A stretch of DNA of 64,000 nt from an uncultured Bartonella sp. (GCA_946478235.1 CAMLBF010000003.1:1-64000); one strand, 5' to 3'; counted from the stretch's first letter, positions 1 through 9,492 are shown. The notes: generated by a model not told the origin, from the sequence alone. Translations and numbers: made by a program.

Positions 1-101
1 AAGCCATTTTTGCACGCGCTTGGCAAGTATAGCATAGCTTTCAGCCTTTTCGCCCTGTGGTACAAAGTTCCACCTATCGGCAATACGGGCGGCGATTAAT
101 T
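1..101 (-). repeat. Second copy of an internal piece of the phosphoglycerate-mutase-like gene
   Basis: Bases 1-101 match 275-375 with five mismatches at a constant offset of 274. Read on the minus strand the copy keeps the reading frame of the gene (residues like those around WNFVP and GEKAESYAILAK), with conservative changes V to I, K to R and P to Q. It stops matching abruptly at 101/102. The likely explanation is a tandem duplication with a 274-bp unit (102-375) covering the 3' end of the gene and about 15 bp beyond it; the rest of the second copy would lie left of the window. Confidence 0.9.
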
Positions 102-196
102 AACGATAGGAATGGCCTAAAGCCATTTCAAACCATTATCATCAAAACGAAGAATACGATCCTGCTCAACTGAAAAATTAGCAGCCTCAGCCTCAC

Positions 197-709
197 TTAA
201 TCCACCATAAAGATGCATGATGGAACGTAAGTCACGCCATGGGTAACGCACACTGTTTTACCTTTTACCTGCTCAAGCCATTTTTGCACGCGCTTGGCAA
301 GTATAGCATAGCTTTCAGCCTTTTCGCCCGGTGGTACAAAGTTCCACTTATCGGCGACACGGGCAGCGATTAATTCCGGTGTAACCTTCGCGATATCATC
401 TTCGGTTGTACCCTGCCAGTCGCCAAAATGCATTTCCATCAAATTTGGATCTGTACGATAGGCTGTGACATCAAGCCCCATCTGGGCGCGAATAATTTCC
501 ATTGTTTCGCGTGTTCGGCGCAACGGACTTGCGACAAAGTCAAATCCTTCCGCGTTTCCAATCAACTCTTTAAGCAATCTACCATTGCGCGCGGCCTGTT
601 GACGGCCATGCTCAGTAATATCACGGTTTATTTGCCCTTGAATACGTTGGGTAATATTCCAATCCGTCTGCCCATGACGGGAAAAATAAATAAGCGGTCG
701 ATTAGACAC
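197..709 (-). CDS. Histidine phosphatase (phosphoglycerate mutase-like), frameshifted near its 3' end
   Basis: This is a histidine phosphatase superfamily protein of the cofactor-dependent phosphoglycerate mutase/GpmB type. The N-terminal RHG catalytic motif is at residues 11-13 and the second catalytic His lies in VTHG near residue 157. The reading frame as written ends at 197 with a 12-residue nonsense tail. A one-base shift near 228-232 restores a family-like tail (RSIMHLYGG, then SEAEAANFSVEQ) that ends at a stop at 117, giving about 196 residues. Loss of one T from a TTT run is the simplest cause. Both catalytic histidines precede the break, so partial activity is possible, but the conserved tail is lost. 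It lies 17 bp downstream of fabI on the same strand. The substrate cannot be told from sequence. A sequencing error is an alternative explanation for the shift. Confidence 0.8.
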   Translation of the reverse strand: MSNRPLIYFSRHGQTDWNITQRIQGQINRDITEHGRQQAARNGRLLKELIGNAEGFDFVASPLRRTRETMEIIRAQMGLDVTAYRTDPNLMEMHFGDWQGTTEDDIAKVTPELIAARVADKWNFVPPGEKAESYAILAKRVQKWLEQVKGKTVCVTHGVTYVPSCIFMVD

Positions 710-725
710 AATATTAAGTCCTTTA

Positions 726-1544
726 TCAGTCCTTTATTACGGAAATATCTGGCGCATCAACAGCCTTCATACCGATAACATGATATCCGGAATCAACGTG
801 GTGTACTTCGCCCGTAACCGACCGAGATAGATCTGAAAGAAGATACAAGGCAGAGTCGCCAACTTCCTCGATGGAAACAGTACGACGCAATGGTGCATTA
901 TACTCATTCCATTTAAGAATATAACGGAAATCACCGATACCGGATGCTGCCAAAGTTTTAATTGGTCCTGCAGAAAGCGCATTAACGCGAATTTGTTTTG
1001 GCCCAAGATCAACTGCCAAATATTTCACACTTGCTTCAAGAGCTGCTTTGGCAATGCCCATAACATTATAGTTTGGCATGACTTTTTCAGAGCCATAATA
1101 GGTAAGGGTCAATATTGATCCACCATCAGTCATCAACTTTTCAGCCCGTTGTGTAATCGCTGTCAAAGAATAGACTGAAATATTCATTGTCTTAGTGAAG
1201 TTGGCTTCCGACGTATCAACATAACGTCCGGTCAACTCGTCTTTATCTGAAAAGCCAATGGCGTGAACGAGAAAATCAAGCTTACCCCATTTTTTCTCGA
1301 CCTCAGCAAAGACAGCATCAATCGATGCGCCGTCTGTCACATCACAATGTCCGCAGATAAAACCATCAAGTTCTTCAGCCAGCGGCATAACGCGCTTTTT
1401 CAATGCTTCCCCTTGATAGGTAAAAGCAAGTTCAGCACCTGCAGCATGTGCCGCCTTTGCAATACCCCATGCAATAGAACGATTATTCGCAAGTCCCAGA
1501 ATTAAACCACGCTTGCCGCGCAACAAACCATTACTGTCACCCAT
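726..1544 (-). CDS. fabI: Enoyl-[acyl-carrier-protein] reductase (NADH)
   Basis: FabI catalyses the last, NADH-dependent reduction of each fatty acid elongation cycle in the cytosol. The protein is a short-chain dehydrogenase of the FabI subgroup: an N-terminal nucleotide-binding stretch (LILGLANNRSIAWGIA), the VHAIGFSDK segment, the YYGSEKVMPNYNVMGIAK catalytic Tyr-Lys region, and SAGPIKTLAASGI near the substrate loop. A longer frame runs upstream to 1616, but the ATG at 1544 has a well-spaced GAGG and gives the usual length of about 272 residues, so it is preferred. The mutase-like gene follows 17 bp downstream and may be cotranscribed. Confidence 0.95.
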   Translation of the reverse strand: MGDSNGLLRGKRGLILGLANNRSIAWGIAKAAHAAGAELAFTYQGEALKKRVMPLAEELDGFICGHCDVTDGASIDAVFAEVEKKWGKLDFLVHAIGFSDKDELTGRYVDTSEANFTKTMNISVYSLTAITQRAEKLMTDGGSILTLTYYGSEKVMPNYNVMGIAKAALEASVKYLAVDLGPKQIRVNALSAGPIKTLAASGIGDFRYILKWNEYNAPLRRTVSIEEVGDSALYLLSDLSRSVTGEVHHVDSGYHVIGMKAVDAPDISVIKD

Positions 1545-2243
1545 AGGTATTGCCTCATTATTGCTTATATTCAATTTTGGTTGTTTGCCTATGACATAGG
1601 TCACTGTTTTCTTCAAGTAATTGCATCAATTTGTGCAGGAAAACAGTAGTTTTTACAACGAAAAGAGTATTTTCACCGTAAATATATATGTTTTTCTGTT
1701 GGTTTTCTGGCATTCACCTTAGCCAACGAATCTGCATTTTATGTCGGTTAAATAACAAATCTGGTTATCAGTTGATCTTTTATCCTCAAGGATAATAAAC
1801 AAATTATCGTGATTGAGCTATTTTAAGCCTAAAAGCCAATCATATTTGCGCAAATGCTTACGCATTCTTTTGTAAACTCTGGCGTTTTCTTCTGGCGTTT
1901 TCTTAAGAGTAAAGAGACTCAAAACCTGTCAAAATTCTATAGCTGCACTTGCCGCAAGCTGCAGCCATATTCGTCACTGCGCTATAACCATATTTGCCAC
2001 AGCTCCGCTGGCATGGTGTATGGTGTACCCGATTAACCCTGCAATCAAATTCGCGTTTTGAGCCTTTTACATAAGAGGCGATACGATATTTTTATAAGCC
2101 GTGTTTCTCTAAAAATCGTATTTTCTTAAAAATGACGTGTTCTTTCCGTAAGATATTATGCTTAACGTAATAACATAAGACATTATGCGCAATGCAACAA
2201 TAAATGTCACGCAACGATAAGTGAAACACATTGACAGGTTAAA
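1545..2243. other. Intergenic spacer, no gene recognised
   Basis: About 700 bp upstream of fabI and downstream of the PCuAC-like gene. No reading frame looks like protein. A short tandem duplication of CTGGCGTTTTCTT lies near 1880-1906. The fabI promoter is expected in the first 200 bp but cannot be placed with confidence. Confidence 0.5.
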
Positions 2244-2720
2244 CTAGTTATTTTTGGGTTGGTCGTTTGGGGATTCAATGTCAAAGTTTACGTCGACGTC
2301 ACCAGCCTTTTCAAAATGCAATTTGGCTGGAACCTTCTCGCCTTCCCGTAAATTATCATGCAAATTAAAAAATACGATGTGATAGGACCCTGGTTTCAAT
2401 TCCAAATAATCGTTAGGCTTAATTGTCAAAGGCTCTGTGGCCTTATGCATATAAGTTTTTCCATACCCCGTCATAGGTTCTTGGATCTCAATGCGTTTTG
2501 ACACCGGCGATTCAACGGAAATCAAATGTTCATCGGTTGAACCACCGTTATGGATAACAACATAACCATTAGCCCGGTTGTATACAGACAATGACCCCTG
2601 TACGACAGGACTTTCAACGGTGATATTATCTTTTTTGAAACTTTCTGCGTTGCCTAGTGACGAACATAAAAGCAACGTCATTGTGGCCAAAAGAGATGCT
2701 CTAAATGGCTGTCTAATCAT
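2244..2720 (-). CDS. PCuAC-family (DUF461) periplasmic copper chaperone-like protein with missing ligands
   Basis: A 158-residue exported protein with a hydrophobic signal peptide ending near LGNAES. The body has the PCuAC fold pattern: an ANGYVVIHNGG strand, then SPVSKRIEIQEP, then LKPGSYHIVFFNL, then a closing FEKAGDVDVNF strand. PCuAC proteins carry Cu(I) to cytochrome oxidase using His/Met ligands. Here the usual ELHEM-like site reads EIQEP, and the H-x-M in the PGGYHLML segment reads YHIVFF, so most canonical ligands are absent although an M-H pair remains near residue 92. The start has a GGAG seven bases upstream. It is followed after about 50 bp by the DnaJ-family gene's stop. The fold assignment is fairly sure; a copper function is doubtful. 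Confidence 0.75.
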   Translation of the reverse strand: MIRQPFRASLLATMTLLLCSSLGNAESFKKDNITVESPVVQGSLSVYNRANGYVVIHNGGSTDEHLISVESPVSKRIEIQEPMTGYGKTYMHKATEPLTIKPNDYLELKPGSYHIVFFNLHDNLREGEKVPAKLHFEKAGDVDVNFDIESPNDQPKNN

Positions 2721-2768
2721 ATCCGTTCTCCCCGCGCGTTCGGATTTATGTGTCGATAAACTCTATAC

Positions 2769-3683
2769 TCATGTACTCATTCTACAAAACTGTTCCAATG
2801 CAGCGTCTCCGCCTTCTGGCAACATAATTCTAATATGTACGAAAAGGTCATCCCGACCCCCCGTCTTAAGTGGTAAACCCTTACCTTTTAGTCTTAACAC
2901 TTTATCTGAACTAGACCATGCCGGGATAGTTAAAGCAATACGTCCATCCAGTGTTTCAACCTCTTCTTTTGCTCCAAGCACAGCATTTTTCAAAGAAACG
3001 GGTAAATCAAGGTGCAAAGCACGTCCTTCGACATGAAATTTCGGGTGCTGCTTTATATGGATTGTTACCAATGCGTCACCTGGCTGGCCACGAGAAACCG
3101 TTTCGCCCTGCCCTTTCAATCGAATCGTTTGGCCATCTTCTACATAATCGGGCAATTTGATTTTCAGTCTTTTTCCATTAGGAAAAACGGCTTCAACTTT
3201 CTCTGCGCCAACAATTTGCTCTAATGTAACGGATAGCGCGGCATGAATATCACTGCCCTGCTGCGGTGCCTGTGCGCGACCACGACCGCCAAATCCTGAA
3301 AAACCGCCCTTGGCTCCGCCGCCAAAGAGATCTCTGAACAAGTCGCTAGCATCAAAACCGCCGCCGCCACCGCCTGAACGGAATTCAAAATTACCATTCC
3401 CAAATGGGTTCTGCCCACCAGAAAATCCCTGACCTCCGCCAGTAAACCCTTGAAATACAGGCTTTCCTTCTGCATCTATTTCGCCGCGGTCAAACTTTTC
3501 TTTCTTATCCTTATCACCGATAATTTCGTAAGCCTGATTGATCTCTGCGAATTTTTCCTGAGCCTTCGCATCCCCCTTATTATGATCGGGGTGGAATTGC
3601 TTTGCCAATTTTCTAAATGCAGACTTAATCTCTTGCGGTTTGGCAGTGCGCGCCACACCTAGAACCGTATAGGGATCACGCAT
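2769..3683 (-). CDS. DnaJ-family co-chaperone (CbpA-like)
   Basis: A type II J-protein that stimulates the Hsp70 (DnaK) ATPase and delivers unfolded clients. Residues 3-67 form the J domain with HPD at 31-33. A long Gly/Phe-rich linker follows (about 75-150, containing FGGGG-type runs), then two beta-rich client-binding domains with the [18 protein letters not shown] signature. There is no CxxCxGxG zinc finger, which separates it from DnaJ proper. A longer frame reaches 3722, but the ATG at 3683 has GAGG six bases upstream and starts exactly at the J domain ([10 protein letters not shown]). Both its neighbours encode envelope proteins. Confidence 0.92.
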   Translation of the reverse strand: MRDPYTVLGVARTAKPQEIKSAFRKLAKQFHPDHNKGDAKAQEKFAEINQAYEIIGDKDKKEKFDRGEIDAEGKPVFQGFTGGGQGFSGGQNPFGNGNFEFRSGGGGGGFDASDLFRDLFGGGAKGGFSGFGGRGRAQAPQQGSDIHAALSVTLEQIVGAEKVEAVFPNGKRLKIKLPDYVEDGQTIRLKGQGETVSRGQPGDALVTIHIKQHPKFHVEGRALHLDLPVSLKNAVLGAKEEVETLDGRIALTIPAWSSSDKVLRLKGKGLPLKTGGRDDLFVHIRIMLPEGGDAALEQFCRMST

Positions 3684-3846
3684 AATATTCCTCTTTCCAG
3701 CCACTGATAGGAAAATTCCCATTCATGTGGCTTCGTATAAAATTGGTTTCTACCTTAAAGTAGAAGAAATATGTTTTCTTCTATATGCCTATCAAAAATA
3801 AAATTACCAGATCAAGCAACGCATTTTTTAATAACTTTTAGCGTTA

Positions 3847-4302
3847 TTATTTTACAGCCTCGAAAGAGGTCACATTCCAGACCTCTGGCGTCACTTGGCA
3901 AATTTGTCCATGGTAAAGACTAACGCCATCAAAGGCAGAGCGCGTTGTTGTAAAATTACGGCAAACATGGCCGCCCTTTTTTGTTTCTGCAACGGCACTA
4001 ATCATACCTTCGCTACCCGTGACAGTATTGTCCCATTTAACGTCCGATACCGGCGTTTTTTTTGCATTTAAGGAAATCAGCTTGTCACGTATGACGATTT
4101 GATCCGACTTAATGGTTGGGTCTTCAGTCTGCTGCGGGGAAACGGGAACAGAACCGGTTATAAGCGAGCTATCGGGTTTATAGGATGTATCGGTTTGATC
4201 GACTTTAAAACCAGATACAATACAGCCTTGCATTAACAAGATGATCGTGACAAAAATAAATAAACGACCAAACCGGCTTTTTGAAATGTAAAAAGCTTTC
4301 AT
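3847..4302 (-). CDS. Small lipoprotein with RT0821/Lpp0805-like C-terminal domain
   Basis: The N-terminus is basic, then hydrophobic, then LMQGC, a lipobox with the lipidated Cys at about residue 27. The middle is low-complexity and polar. The C-terminal 45 residues ([21 protein letters not shown], then an IC Q..PEVW strand) resemble the C-terminal domain of small rhizobial surface lipoproteins of the RT0821/Lpp0805 type, with two Cys that could pair. It probably sits in the inner leaflet of the outer membrane, with unknown role. It is divergent from pdxH, with only about 80 bp for both promoters. Confidence 0.65.
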   Translation of the reverse strand: MKAFYISKSRFGRLFIFVTIILLMQGCIVSGFKVDQTDTSYKPDSSLITGSVPVSPQQTEDPTIKSDQIVIRDKLISLNAKKTPVSDVKWDNTVTGSEGMISAVAETKKGGHVCRNFTTTRSAFDGVSLYHGQICQVTPEVWNVTSFEAVK

Positions 4303-4381
4303 TTTTCACTTGTTTCTGCGTCGGCTAGGAAGTTTGACGACACGTTATTATACGCAAGACACAATAATATTCGGGTGCATT

Positions 4382-5005
4382 ATGACAGACAAAGCGTTAA
4401 CAAGCGGTGACTTCGTGGAAGCATCTGAGCCCTTCGCACTCTTTACCAATTGGTTGAAGGATGCTGGTGAAAGCGAGTTGAATGATCCCAATGCCATGGC
4501 GCTGGCAACCGTTGATAAAGACGGATTGCCCGATGTGCGCATGGTTTTGTTGAAGGATTTTGATGAACAAGGCTTTGTTTTCTATACAAATTATGAAAGC
4601 ACCAAAGGCCAAGAAATTCTTGGCTCTATGAAAGCTGCAATTTGCTTTCATTGGAAATCACTGCGCAGACAAGTGCGGGTGCGTGGTATTGTTGAAAAAG
4701 TCAGCAACGAGGAAGCAGATCATTATTATCAATCGCGTGCCCGTGGTAGCCGCATTGGTGCTTGGGCGTCAAAACAGTCACGCCCGTTGGAAAGCCGTTT
4801 TGCGCTGGAAAAAGCGGTGGCGGAATATACAGCAAAATTTGCCATTGGTGCTATTCCCCGCCCACCCTATTGGTCTGGTTTTCGCATAAAACCACTATCC
4901 ATCGAATTTTGGCATGACCGGCCATTTCGTTTGCATGACAGGGTATTGTTTACCCGTGAGGCACTTGATGCTCAAAGCTGGAATAAACAGCGTTTATACC
5001 CGTAA
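4382..5005 (+). CDS. pdxH: Pyridoxamine/pyridoxine 5'-phosphate oxidase
   Basis: PdxH is an FMN enzyme that oxidises PNP or PMP to pyridoxal 5'-phosphate, the last step of vitamin B6 synthesis and salvage. Visible features are [21 protein letters not shown] (N-terminal FMN strand pair), the [12 protein letters not shown] segment, [15 protein letters not shown], and the C-terminal substrate region ending [13 protein letters not shown] and QRLYP. The length, 207 residues, is normal when translation starts at the ATG at 4382. An open frame from 4310 adds 24 unrelated residues and is rejected. Its ribosome-binding site is weak (CGGGTG). Confidence 0.95.
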   Translation: MTDKALTSGDFVEASEPFALFTNWLKDAGESELNDPNAMALATVDKDGLPDVRMVLLKDFDEQGFVFYTNYESTKGQEILGSMKAAICFHWKSLRRQVRVRGIVEKVSNEEADHYYQSRARGSRIGAWASKQSRPLESRFALEKAVAEYTAKFAIGAIPRPPYWSGFRIKPLSIEFWHDRPFRLHDRVLFTREALDAQSWNKQRLYP

Positions 5006-5030
5006 AAATAGGAATAGAGTTACCAATTTT

Positions 5031-6047
5031 TTAAAATGCTAAGACTATCGCGCCGAGCAATAGTCCCGCAAAAATAACAATGCCTATTGTTGCGTTGGAT
5101 TTAAACAACCGCAAACAATCGGCATCATTATCAATATCCACTTTTACAATTTGATAAAGCATATGGCCGGCGGCAGCGACAATACCCAAATAGCTGATGG
5201 TTGGCACGCCTGCCAAATAAAAGGCCAAAGCTGCCAAAATAATAAATCCACCATAAAGGATAATCAGTGCCTGTTTGGTTTTTGTCCCAAATAAACGCGC
5301 CGTAGAGCGAACCCCGACGATAGCGTCATCTTCCTTATCTTGATGGGCGTAAATTGTATCATAACCGATGGTCCATAAAACAGCGCCGACATAAAGCAGA
5401 ATGGGTGCCCAACTAAGTCTCCCATAGATAGCCGACCATCCCATCAATGCGCCCCAGTTGAATGCCAAGCCTAGAAAAAATTGCGGCCAGTCGGTGACTC
5501 GTTTCATAAAAGGATAAAGCGCAACTATGACAAGTGAAGAAACACCCAAAACAATGCTGAACACATTGAACTGTAAGAGAATCACCAATCCGATCAGACA
5601 TTGCAGCCCCATAAAGGCTTTGGCTTGAAAGCGGCTTACCTGTCCGGAAGGTAGTGGCCGCGAGCGTGTCCGTTCCACCATATTGTCGATTTTATGATCC
5701 ACCAGATCATTCCATGTGCATCCAGCACCACGCATGGCGACAGACCCGACGAAAAACAGAAAAAGATACCATATTGTTGTTACGATAGCCGATTTTATCG
5801 TGGTAGCGGGGGCGGCATCTGAAACCATTGCCATCAAAAGCGACCAGAAGCATGGCCACATTAACAATTTCCAGCCAATTGGACGTTCCAGCCGCGCCAA
5901 TTGTGCATAGGGCCAGAAGAAACGTGGCAATAAGCGATAGACCCAATGATTGGACGGCGCATCCATGACGCGCCCTTGCGCGCCTTGTTGTTGTACTTCT
6001 GCATGAACGTCATTAGCTACAGACACAAATTTTTCAGTACTTTTCAT
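5031..6047 (-). CDS. ubiA: 4-hydroxybenzoate polyprenyltransferase
   Basis: UbiA is an integral membrane enzyme that attaches the polyprenyl tail to 4-hydroxybenzoate, the first committed membrane step of ubiquinone synthesis. The first Asp-rich motif, NDLVDHKID, is at about residues 113-121 and the second, [13 protein letters not shown], follows later. About eight or nine membrane segments are visible. The N-terminal 45 residues are polar and longer than in Escherichia coli UbiA, as is common in this order. It converges on pdxH and is divergent from purD. The polyprenyl donor would be made by the synthase at 21717. Confidence 0.93.
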   Translation of the reverse strand: MKSTEKFVSVANDVHAEVQQQGAQGRVMDAPSNHWVYRLLPRFFWPYAQLARLERPIGWKLLMWPCFWSLLMAMVSDAAPATTIKSAIVTTIWYLFLFFVGSVAMRGAGCTWNDLVDHKIDNMVERTRSRPLPSGQVSRFQAKAFMGLQCLIGLVILLQFNVFSIVLGVSSLVIVALYPFMKRVTDWPQFFLGLAFNWGALMGWSAIYGRLSWAPILLYVGAVLWTIGYDTIYAHQDKEDDAIVGVRSTARLFGTKTKQALIILYGGFIILAALAFYLAGVPTISYLGIVAAAGHMLYQIVKVDIDNDADCLRLFKSNATIGIVIFAGLLLGAIVLAF

Positions 6048-6151
6048 CTTATTGGGTTACCTTTTACCTTGAAGCTAAGGCTTTTCGTTTCTATGACAAG
6101 ACGTGTAAGATACAACAAGGATTTACTCATCTTCTTCAACAGGAGCAAGCG

Positions 6152-7429
6152 ATGAACGTTCTTCTAATCGGCTCAGGTGGACGCGAACATGCATTAGCAT
6201 GGAAAATATCTTCTTCGCCAATTGTGAAAAGACTTTACTGCACACCCGGCAATCCCGGAACGGAGAGAATTGCGACGAACGTTCTATTGGATGTTACCAA
6301 GCCGCAAGACGTGATTAATTTTTGTAAGGATCACACTATTGATCTTGTGGTTATTGGACCCGAAGCACCGCTTGTTGCCGGTTTGATAGACCATTTACGC
6401 AATGCCGGTATTGCTGCATTCGGTCCAAGCCAAAAGGCAGCACAACTAGAAGGCTCAAAAGGTTTCACCAAGGATTTCTGTGCCAAATACAATATACCGA
6501 CAGCGGCATATCAAAGATTTAACAATGCAGAAAAAGCCAAAGCCTATATTCAACAAAGAGGTGTACCAATTGTTGTAAAAGCCGATGGTTTGGCTGCCGG
6601 CAAAGGAGTAGTCGTCGCTACTAACCTTCAGGAAGCACTTGACGCGGTTGATGCGTGTTTTGCCGGTGCTTTTGGTCAAGCTGGTGTTGAACTTGTCGTT
6701 GAAGATTTTCTTGAAGGTGAAGAGGCAAGTTTCTTCTGCCTATGTGACGGAAAAACAGCCATACCATTTGGTACGGCACAAGACCATAAACGCGTTGGTG
6801 ATGGTGACAAAGGCGCAAATACCGGCGGCATGGGGGCTTATTCACCAGCACCTGTCATGACAGATGAAATTATTGCGCGGACAATGCGTGAAATTGTCGA
6901 ACCAACCATGCGTGGTATGTCGGAAATGGGCATACCGTTTACTGGTGTATTGTTTGTTGGGCTAATGATAACCCAAAAAGGGCCTGAACTAATAGAATTC
7001 AACGTTCGTTTTGGCGACCCTGAATGTCAAGTTCTGATGATGCGTCTGAAAAGTGATATTGCGCCCCTATTATTGGCGGCAGCCCAAGGAAATCTAGATC
7101 ATCATAAGCCTGAATGGAGCGATGATGTTGCTTTGACCATTGTATATGCGGCCAAAGGATACCCTGAAAATTCGTTAAAAGGCACCATTATTCGTGATAT
7201 TGATAAGGCTGATGCACAACCAGACGTAAAAATCTTCCATGCTGGCACTGCTATCAAAGATGGTGAACTGGTGGCAAATGGCGGACGCGTTCTTAACGTA
7301 ACAGCAAAGGGCAAAACAGTGGCGGAAGCACAACAAAAGGCTTATCAAGCACTTGATCTTATTAATTGGCCGGATGGTTTTTGCCGCAGAGATATTGGTT
7401 GGCGTGCTATTGAACGCGAAAAGCTATAG
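6152..7429 (+). CDS. purD: Phosphoribosylamine-glycine ligase
   Basis: PurD joins glycine to phosphoribosylamine with ATP, the second step of de novo purine synthesis. The protein has the expected 425 residues: N-terminal [12 protein letters not shown], the ATP-grasp region ([16 protein letters not shown], then [11 protein letters not shown]), the [21 protein letters not shown] loop, the [10 protein letters not shown] metal site, and a C-terminal domain ending near WRAIEREKL. The start has GGAG six bases upstream. It stands alone on the plus strand. A diverged copy of its last 280 bp follows immediately downstream (see the repeat at 7512). Confidence 0.97.
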   Translation: MNVLLIGSGGREHALAWKISSSPIVKRLYCTPGNPGTERIATNVLLDVTKPQDVINFCKDHTIDLVVIGPEAPLVAGLIDHLRNAGIAAFGPSQKAAQLEGSKGFTKDFCAKYNIPTAAYQRFNNAEKAKAYIQQRGVPIVVKADGLAAGKGVVVATNLQEALDAVDACFAGAFGQAGVELVVEDFLEGEEASFFCLCDGKTAIPFGTAQDHKRVGDGDKGANTGGMGAYSPAPVMTDEIIARTMREIVEPTMRGMSEMGIPFTGVLFVGLMITQKGPELIEFNVRFGDPECQVLMMRLKSDIAPLLLAAAQGNLDHHKPEWSDDVALTIVYAAKGYPENSLKGTIIRDIDKADAQPDVKIFHAGTAIKDGELVANGGRVLNVTAKGKTVAEAQQKAYQALDLINWPDGFCRRDIGWRAIEREKL

Positions 7430-7472
7430 TACCTAACATTTCAACATTGTTGTTGAAAATTTCCTAATCAAT

Positions 7473-7496
7473 CACCCGTCACATCTTTGACGGGTG
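7473..7496 (+). terminator. purD terminator-like hairpin, first copy
   Basis: A perfect 9-bp stem (CACCCGTCA / TGACGGGTG) with loop CATCTT, 44 bp after the purD stop. There is no T run afterwards, so it is either a weak intrinsic terminator or a 3' mRNA stabiliser. Confidence 0.55.
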
Positions 7497-7511
7497 CAAC
7501 AATCACTCAAA

Positions 7512-7877
7512 ATGCGGCCAAAGGATATCCTGAGAAACCGTTAAAAGGCACCATTATTCGTGACATTGATAAGGTTGACGCGCACTGAGACGTAAAAATC
7601 TTCCATGCTGGCACTGCTATCAAAGATGGTGAACTGGTGGCAAATGGCGGACGCGTTCTTAACGTAACAGCAAAGGGCAAAACAGTGGCGGAAGCACAAC
7701 AAAAGGCCTATCAAGCAATTGATCTTATTAATTGGCCAGATGGTTTTTGCCGTAGAGATATTGGTTGGCGTGCCATTGAACGCGAAAAGCTATAATGCCT
7801 AACCGTTGAATATTATCGTTCAAAATTTCCTAATCAATCACCCGTCAAAGATGTGACGGGTGCAACAATGCTTTAAA
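7512..7877 (+). pseudogene. Decayed copy of the purD 3' end (tandem 366-bp unit)
   Basis: 7512-7877 matches 7146-7511 at a constant offset of 366 and includes both the end of purD and its hairpin. The copy has an in-frame TGA where purD encodes the residue after a DAQ-like stretch (near 7586), and it has no start, so it is not a gene. Divergence is uneven: about 118 bp (purD 7223-7341) are identical, while flanking parts differ mainly at third codon positions (GAT/GAC, GCT/GCC, CGC/CGT, CCG/CCA). Confidence 0.92.
7839..7862 (+). terminator. purD terminator-like hairpin, second copy with inverted loop
   Basis: The same 9-bp stem as at 7473-7496, but the loop is AAGATG, the exact reverse complement of CATCTT. 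No T run follows. Confidence 0.6.
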
Positions 7878-8074
7878 AATATTGCAAATTCAGAAATAGA
7901 TTTTGTAACGGCAAACTTGCTACAGCAAATCATTGTTACGACAAATCTATGCCTCAGCAAATCTATGACATCTGTTCCACTGCAAATCTATGACAAACCC
8001 GTTGCGCTTTGGCGTTCGATAGAAGCCTAACAACACACACGCTTAAACCTAATCATGCTATAAGTTAGCCGGTT
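7878..8074. repeat. Short degenerate direct repeats of GCAAATCTATGAC type
   Basis: Three spaced copies of CAAATCTATG with related flanks lie between about 7935 and 8000. They are not evenly spaced enough for CRISPR and have no nearby cas genes. They look like decayed tandem duplications in spacer DNA. Confidence 0.55.
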
Positions 8075-8617
8075 TTATTTTTTCTTGTGCGTGATTTCTT
8101 TGGTCAGAATATTGCGTAAATCGCTAAGCTGATCGTCGGTTAGAACAGATTTTGGTAAAACGTTGAATTTTTGGTTCGAGATATAAAGAGCCAGAAATGT
8201 TGGATATTCACGCCAATCATAAAACAAGCGGAATGGATATGTGCCTTTAATATATGAGCTGCGGATAGCCACAGCCTGATCGTCCCAAATCCAGGTTTGT
8301 TCCAGACCAATTTGGCGGTCACCTTTTACCAGACGATAAGCACGGCGTGGCAGCAGGATATAATAGTTTAGCGCCCAGATTGCCACGATAATAAAAGCAT
8401 AAATGACAGAGATTTTGACAAGAGCAATGCCCCAAGCCTCTATCCAGTTCTGCCCACCGACAGCCATTAGAACGCCAGACATAACAATGATACAGGCAAT
8501 CCATAACAGAACAAGCTTTACAATTGTTTTCATGGTTAAAGCATGCGAGCGATAATGTGCTTTTAAAGCGTTCAAAGCTTCATTCTCATTTAATGTGAAA
8601 ACAATTTGCCTTGTCAT
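8075..8617 (-). CDS. YcxB-like membrane protein
   Basis: A 180-residue protein with two membrane segments (about 30-50 and 65-90) followed by a cytoplasmic domain. That domain has the YcxB-like C-terminal pattern: a basic turn, then strands around GLEQTWIWDDQAVAIRS, then FYDWREYPTFLALYISNQKF and a VLPKSVLTDDQL end. The family has no assigned activity. The start at 8617 has GGAG seven bases upstream; an extension to 8641 lacks support. The gene stands alone between two repeat-bearing spacers. Confidence 0.7.
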   Translation of the reverse strand: MTRQIVFTLNENEALNALKAHYRSHALTMKTIVKLVLLWIACIIVMSGVLMAVGGQNWIEAWGIALVKISVIYAFIIVAIWALNYYILLPRRAYRLVKGDRQIGLEQTWIWDDQAVAIRSSYIKGTYPFRLFYDWREYPTFLALYISNQKFNVLPKSVLTDDQLSDLRNILTKEITHKKK

Positions 8618-8955
8618 TCCTGCGCTCCATGCAAATTCCAAATCATACGCTTTTTCCTGTCTGACCGTCCGATAGAATGAGCAAAAACAGAGATTATGTA
8701 TTAAAAAGCCGCCTGTGTTAACGATGACCAGAATGTTTTAGAAATAGGTTAAAAACCTAAATTTGAATGAAAAATACTGGCTTTCAGGGAACATTTTTTT
8801 GAAACTGTTCAAAAATGCGCCACGCATCTTGTCTCGTTCCTAATCGACTTATCCCTTATCCCAACAAAAAAGTCATAACGAAAAAGATATGGGGAAAGAC
8901 ACCTATATATAAACCGATTACGTCAACTACGCGTCCGTGTTTCCTCGAAATGGTT
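8618..8955. other. Intergenic spacer, nothing recognised
   Basis: About 340 bp between the YcxB-like and DUF6101 genes. It is AT-rich, with no convincing frame, RNA fold or repeat seen. Confidence 0.5.
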
Positions 8956-9492
8956 TTAACCAAGCATGACCTGATTGGCGATAACCAATCGTATTCCTAA
9001 AGAACATCCTCTACAGCGCAAAAGGAATTTCTTCTCAAACTGCTCACGTTGCTTTTGCGCAAAAAAGTGTTGTAGTGGCGAGCGTTCTTGTACACGTGTC
9101 GCTGAGCCATCTTCATTAATAAGAATCATCGGCAAATCATACGTATCGGCCCACAAACGCCAATCGAGCAAGACGTCATCCATATCTCGCGAAACAAGCA
9201 ATGGAATACAGGCTTCGGCATTTTTATGTAACAATTCAAGAGAAACAGCTTTGTGACCCGTTGTGGTGACAACGGCGCGTGCAGCAATTCCCTTAAAGTG
9301 ATGTGCCGGAATCAAGCGTGAAAGACCCTGTGCGCCGTTTCCATCATCAACCTTTAATGAGGCACCTCTATCCGTTAACGAACAAATCATTGTCCGTCCG
9401 TCAACCAGATATGCAACGCTTTGCGGCAAGTGGCAAGGATCCAGCCTGAGTTCAAGTCCTGCTTTTGCCTGATTAGCCCATTGAGTGGCCAT
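8956..9492 (-). CDS. DUF6101 family protein
   Basis: A soluble protein of 178 residues matching the pattern of DUF6101, a family found in Hyphomicrobiales with no known activity: LDPCHLPQSVAY near the start, a run of strands, then a WRLWADTYDLPMILINEDG segment and a basic tail containing RRCRG-like residues. The ATG at 9492 follows GGGGA at seven bases; the frame extends to 9534 but that start lacks a site. It lies upstream of the YcxB-like gene on the same strand but is too far away to be called an operon. Confidence 0.7.
   Translation of the reverse strand: MATQWANQAKAGLELRLDPCHLPQSVAYLVDGRTMICSLTDRGASLKVDDGNGAQGLSRLIPAHHFKGIAARAVVTTTGHKAVSLELLHKNAEACIPLLVSRDMDDVLLDWRLWADTYDLPMILINEDGSATRVQERSPLQHFFAQKQREQFEKKFLLRCRGCSLGIRLVIANQVMLG

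Noticed and set aside
1854-2036. 60-codon frame in the fabI upstream spacer
   Set aside because: It has no ribosome-binding site and biased, non-protein-like composition, and it includes a duplicated 13-mer typical of spacer DNA.
7839-7862. Two purD hairpins as a tandem terminator device
   Set aside because: They are explained by the 366-bp duplication, and neither has a T run.
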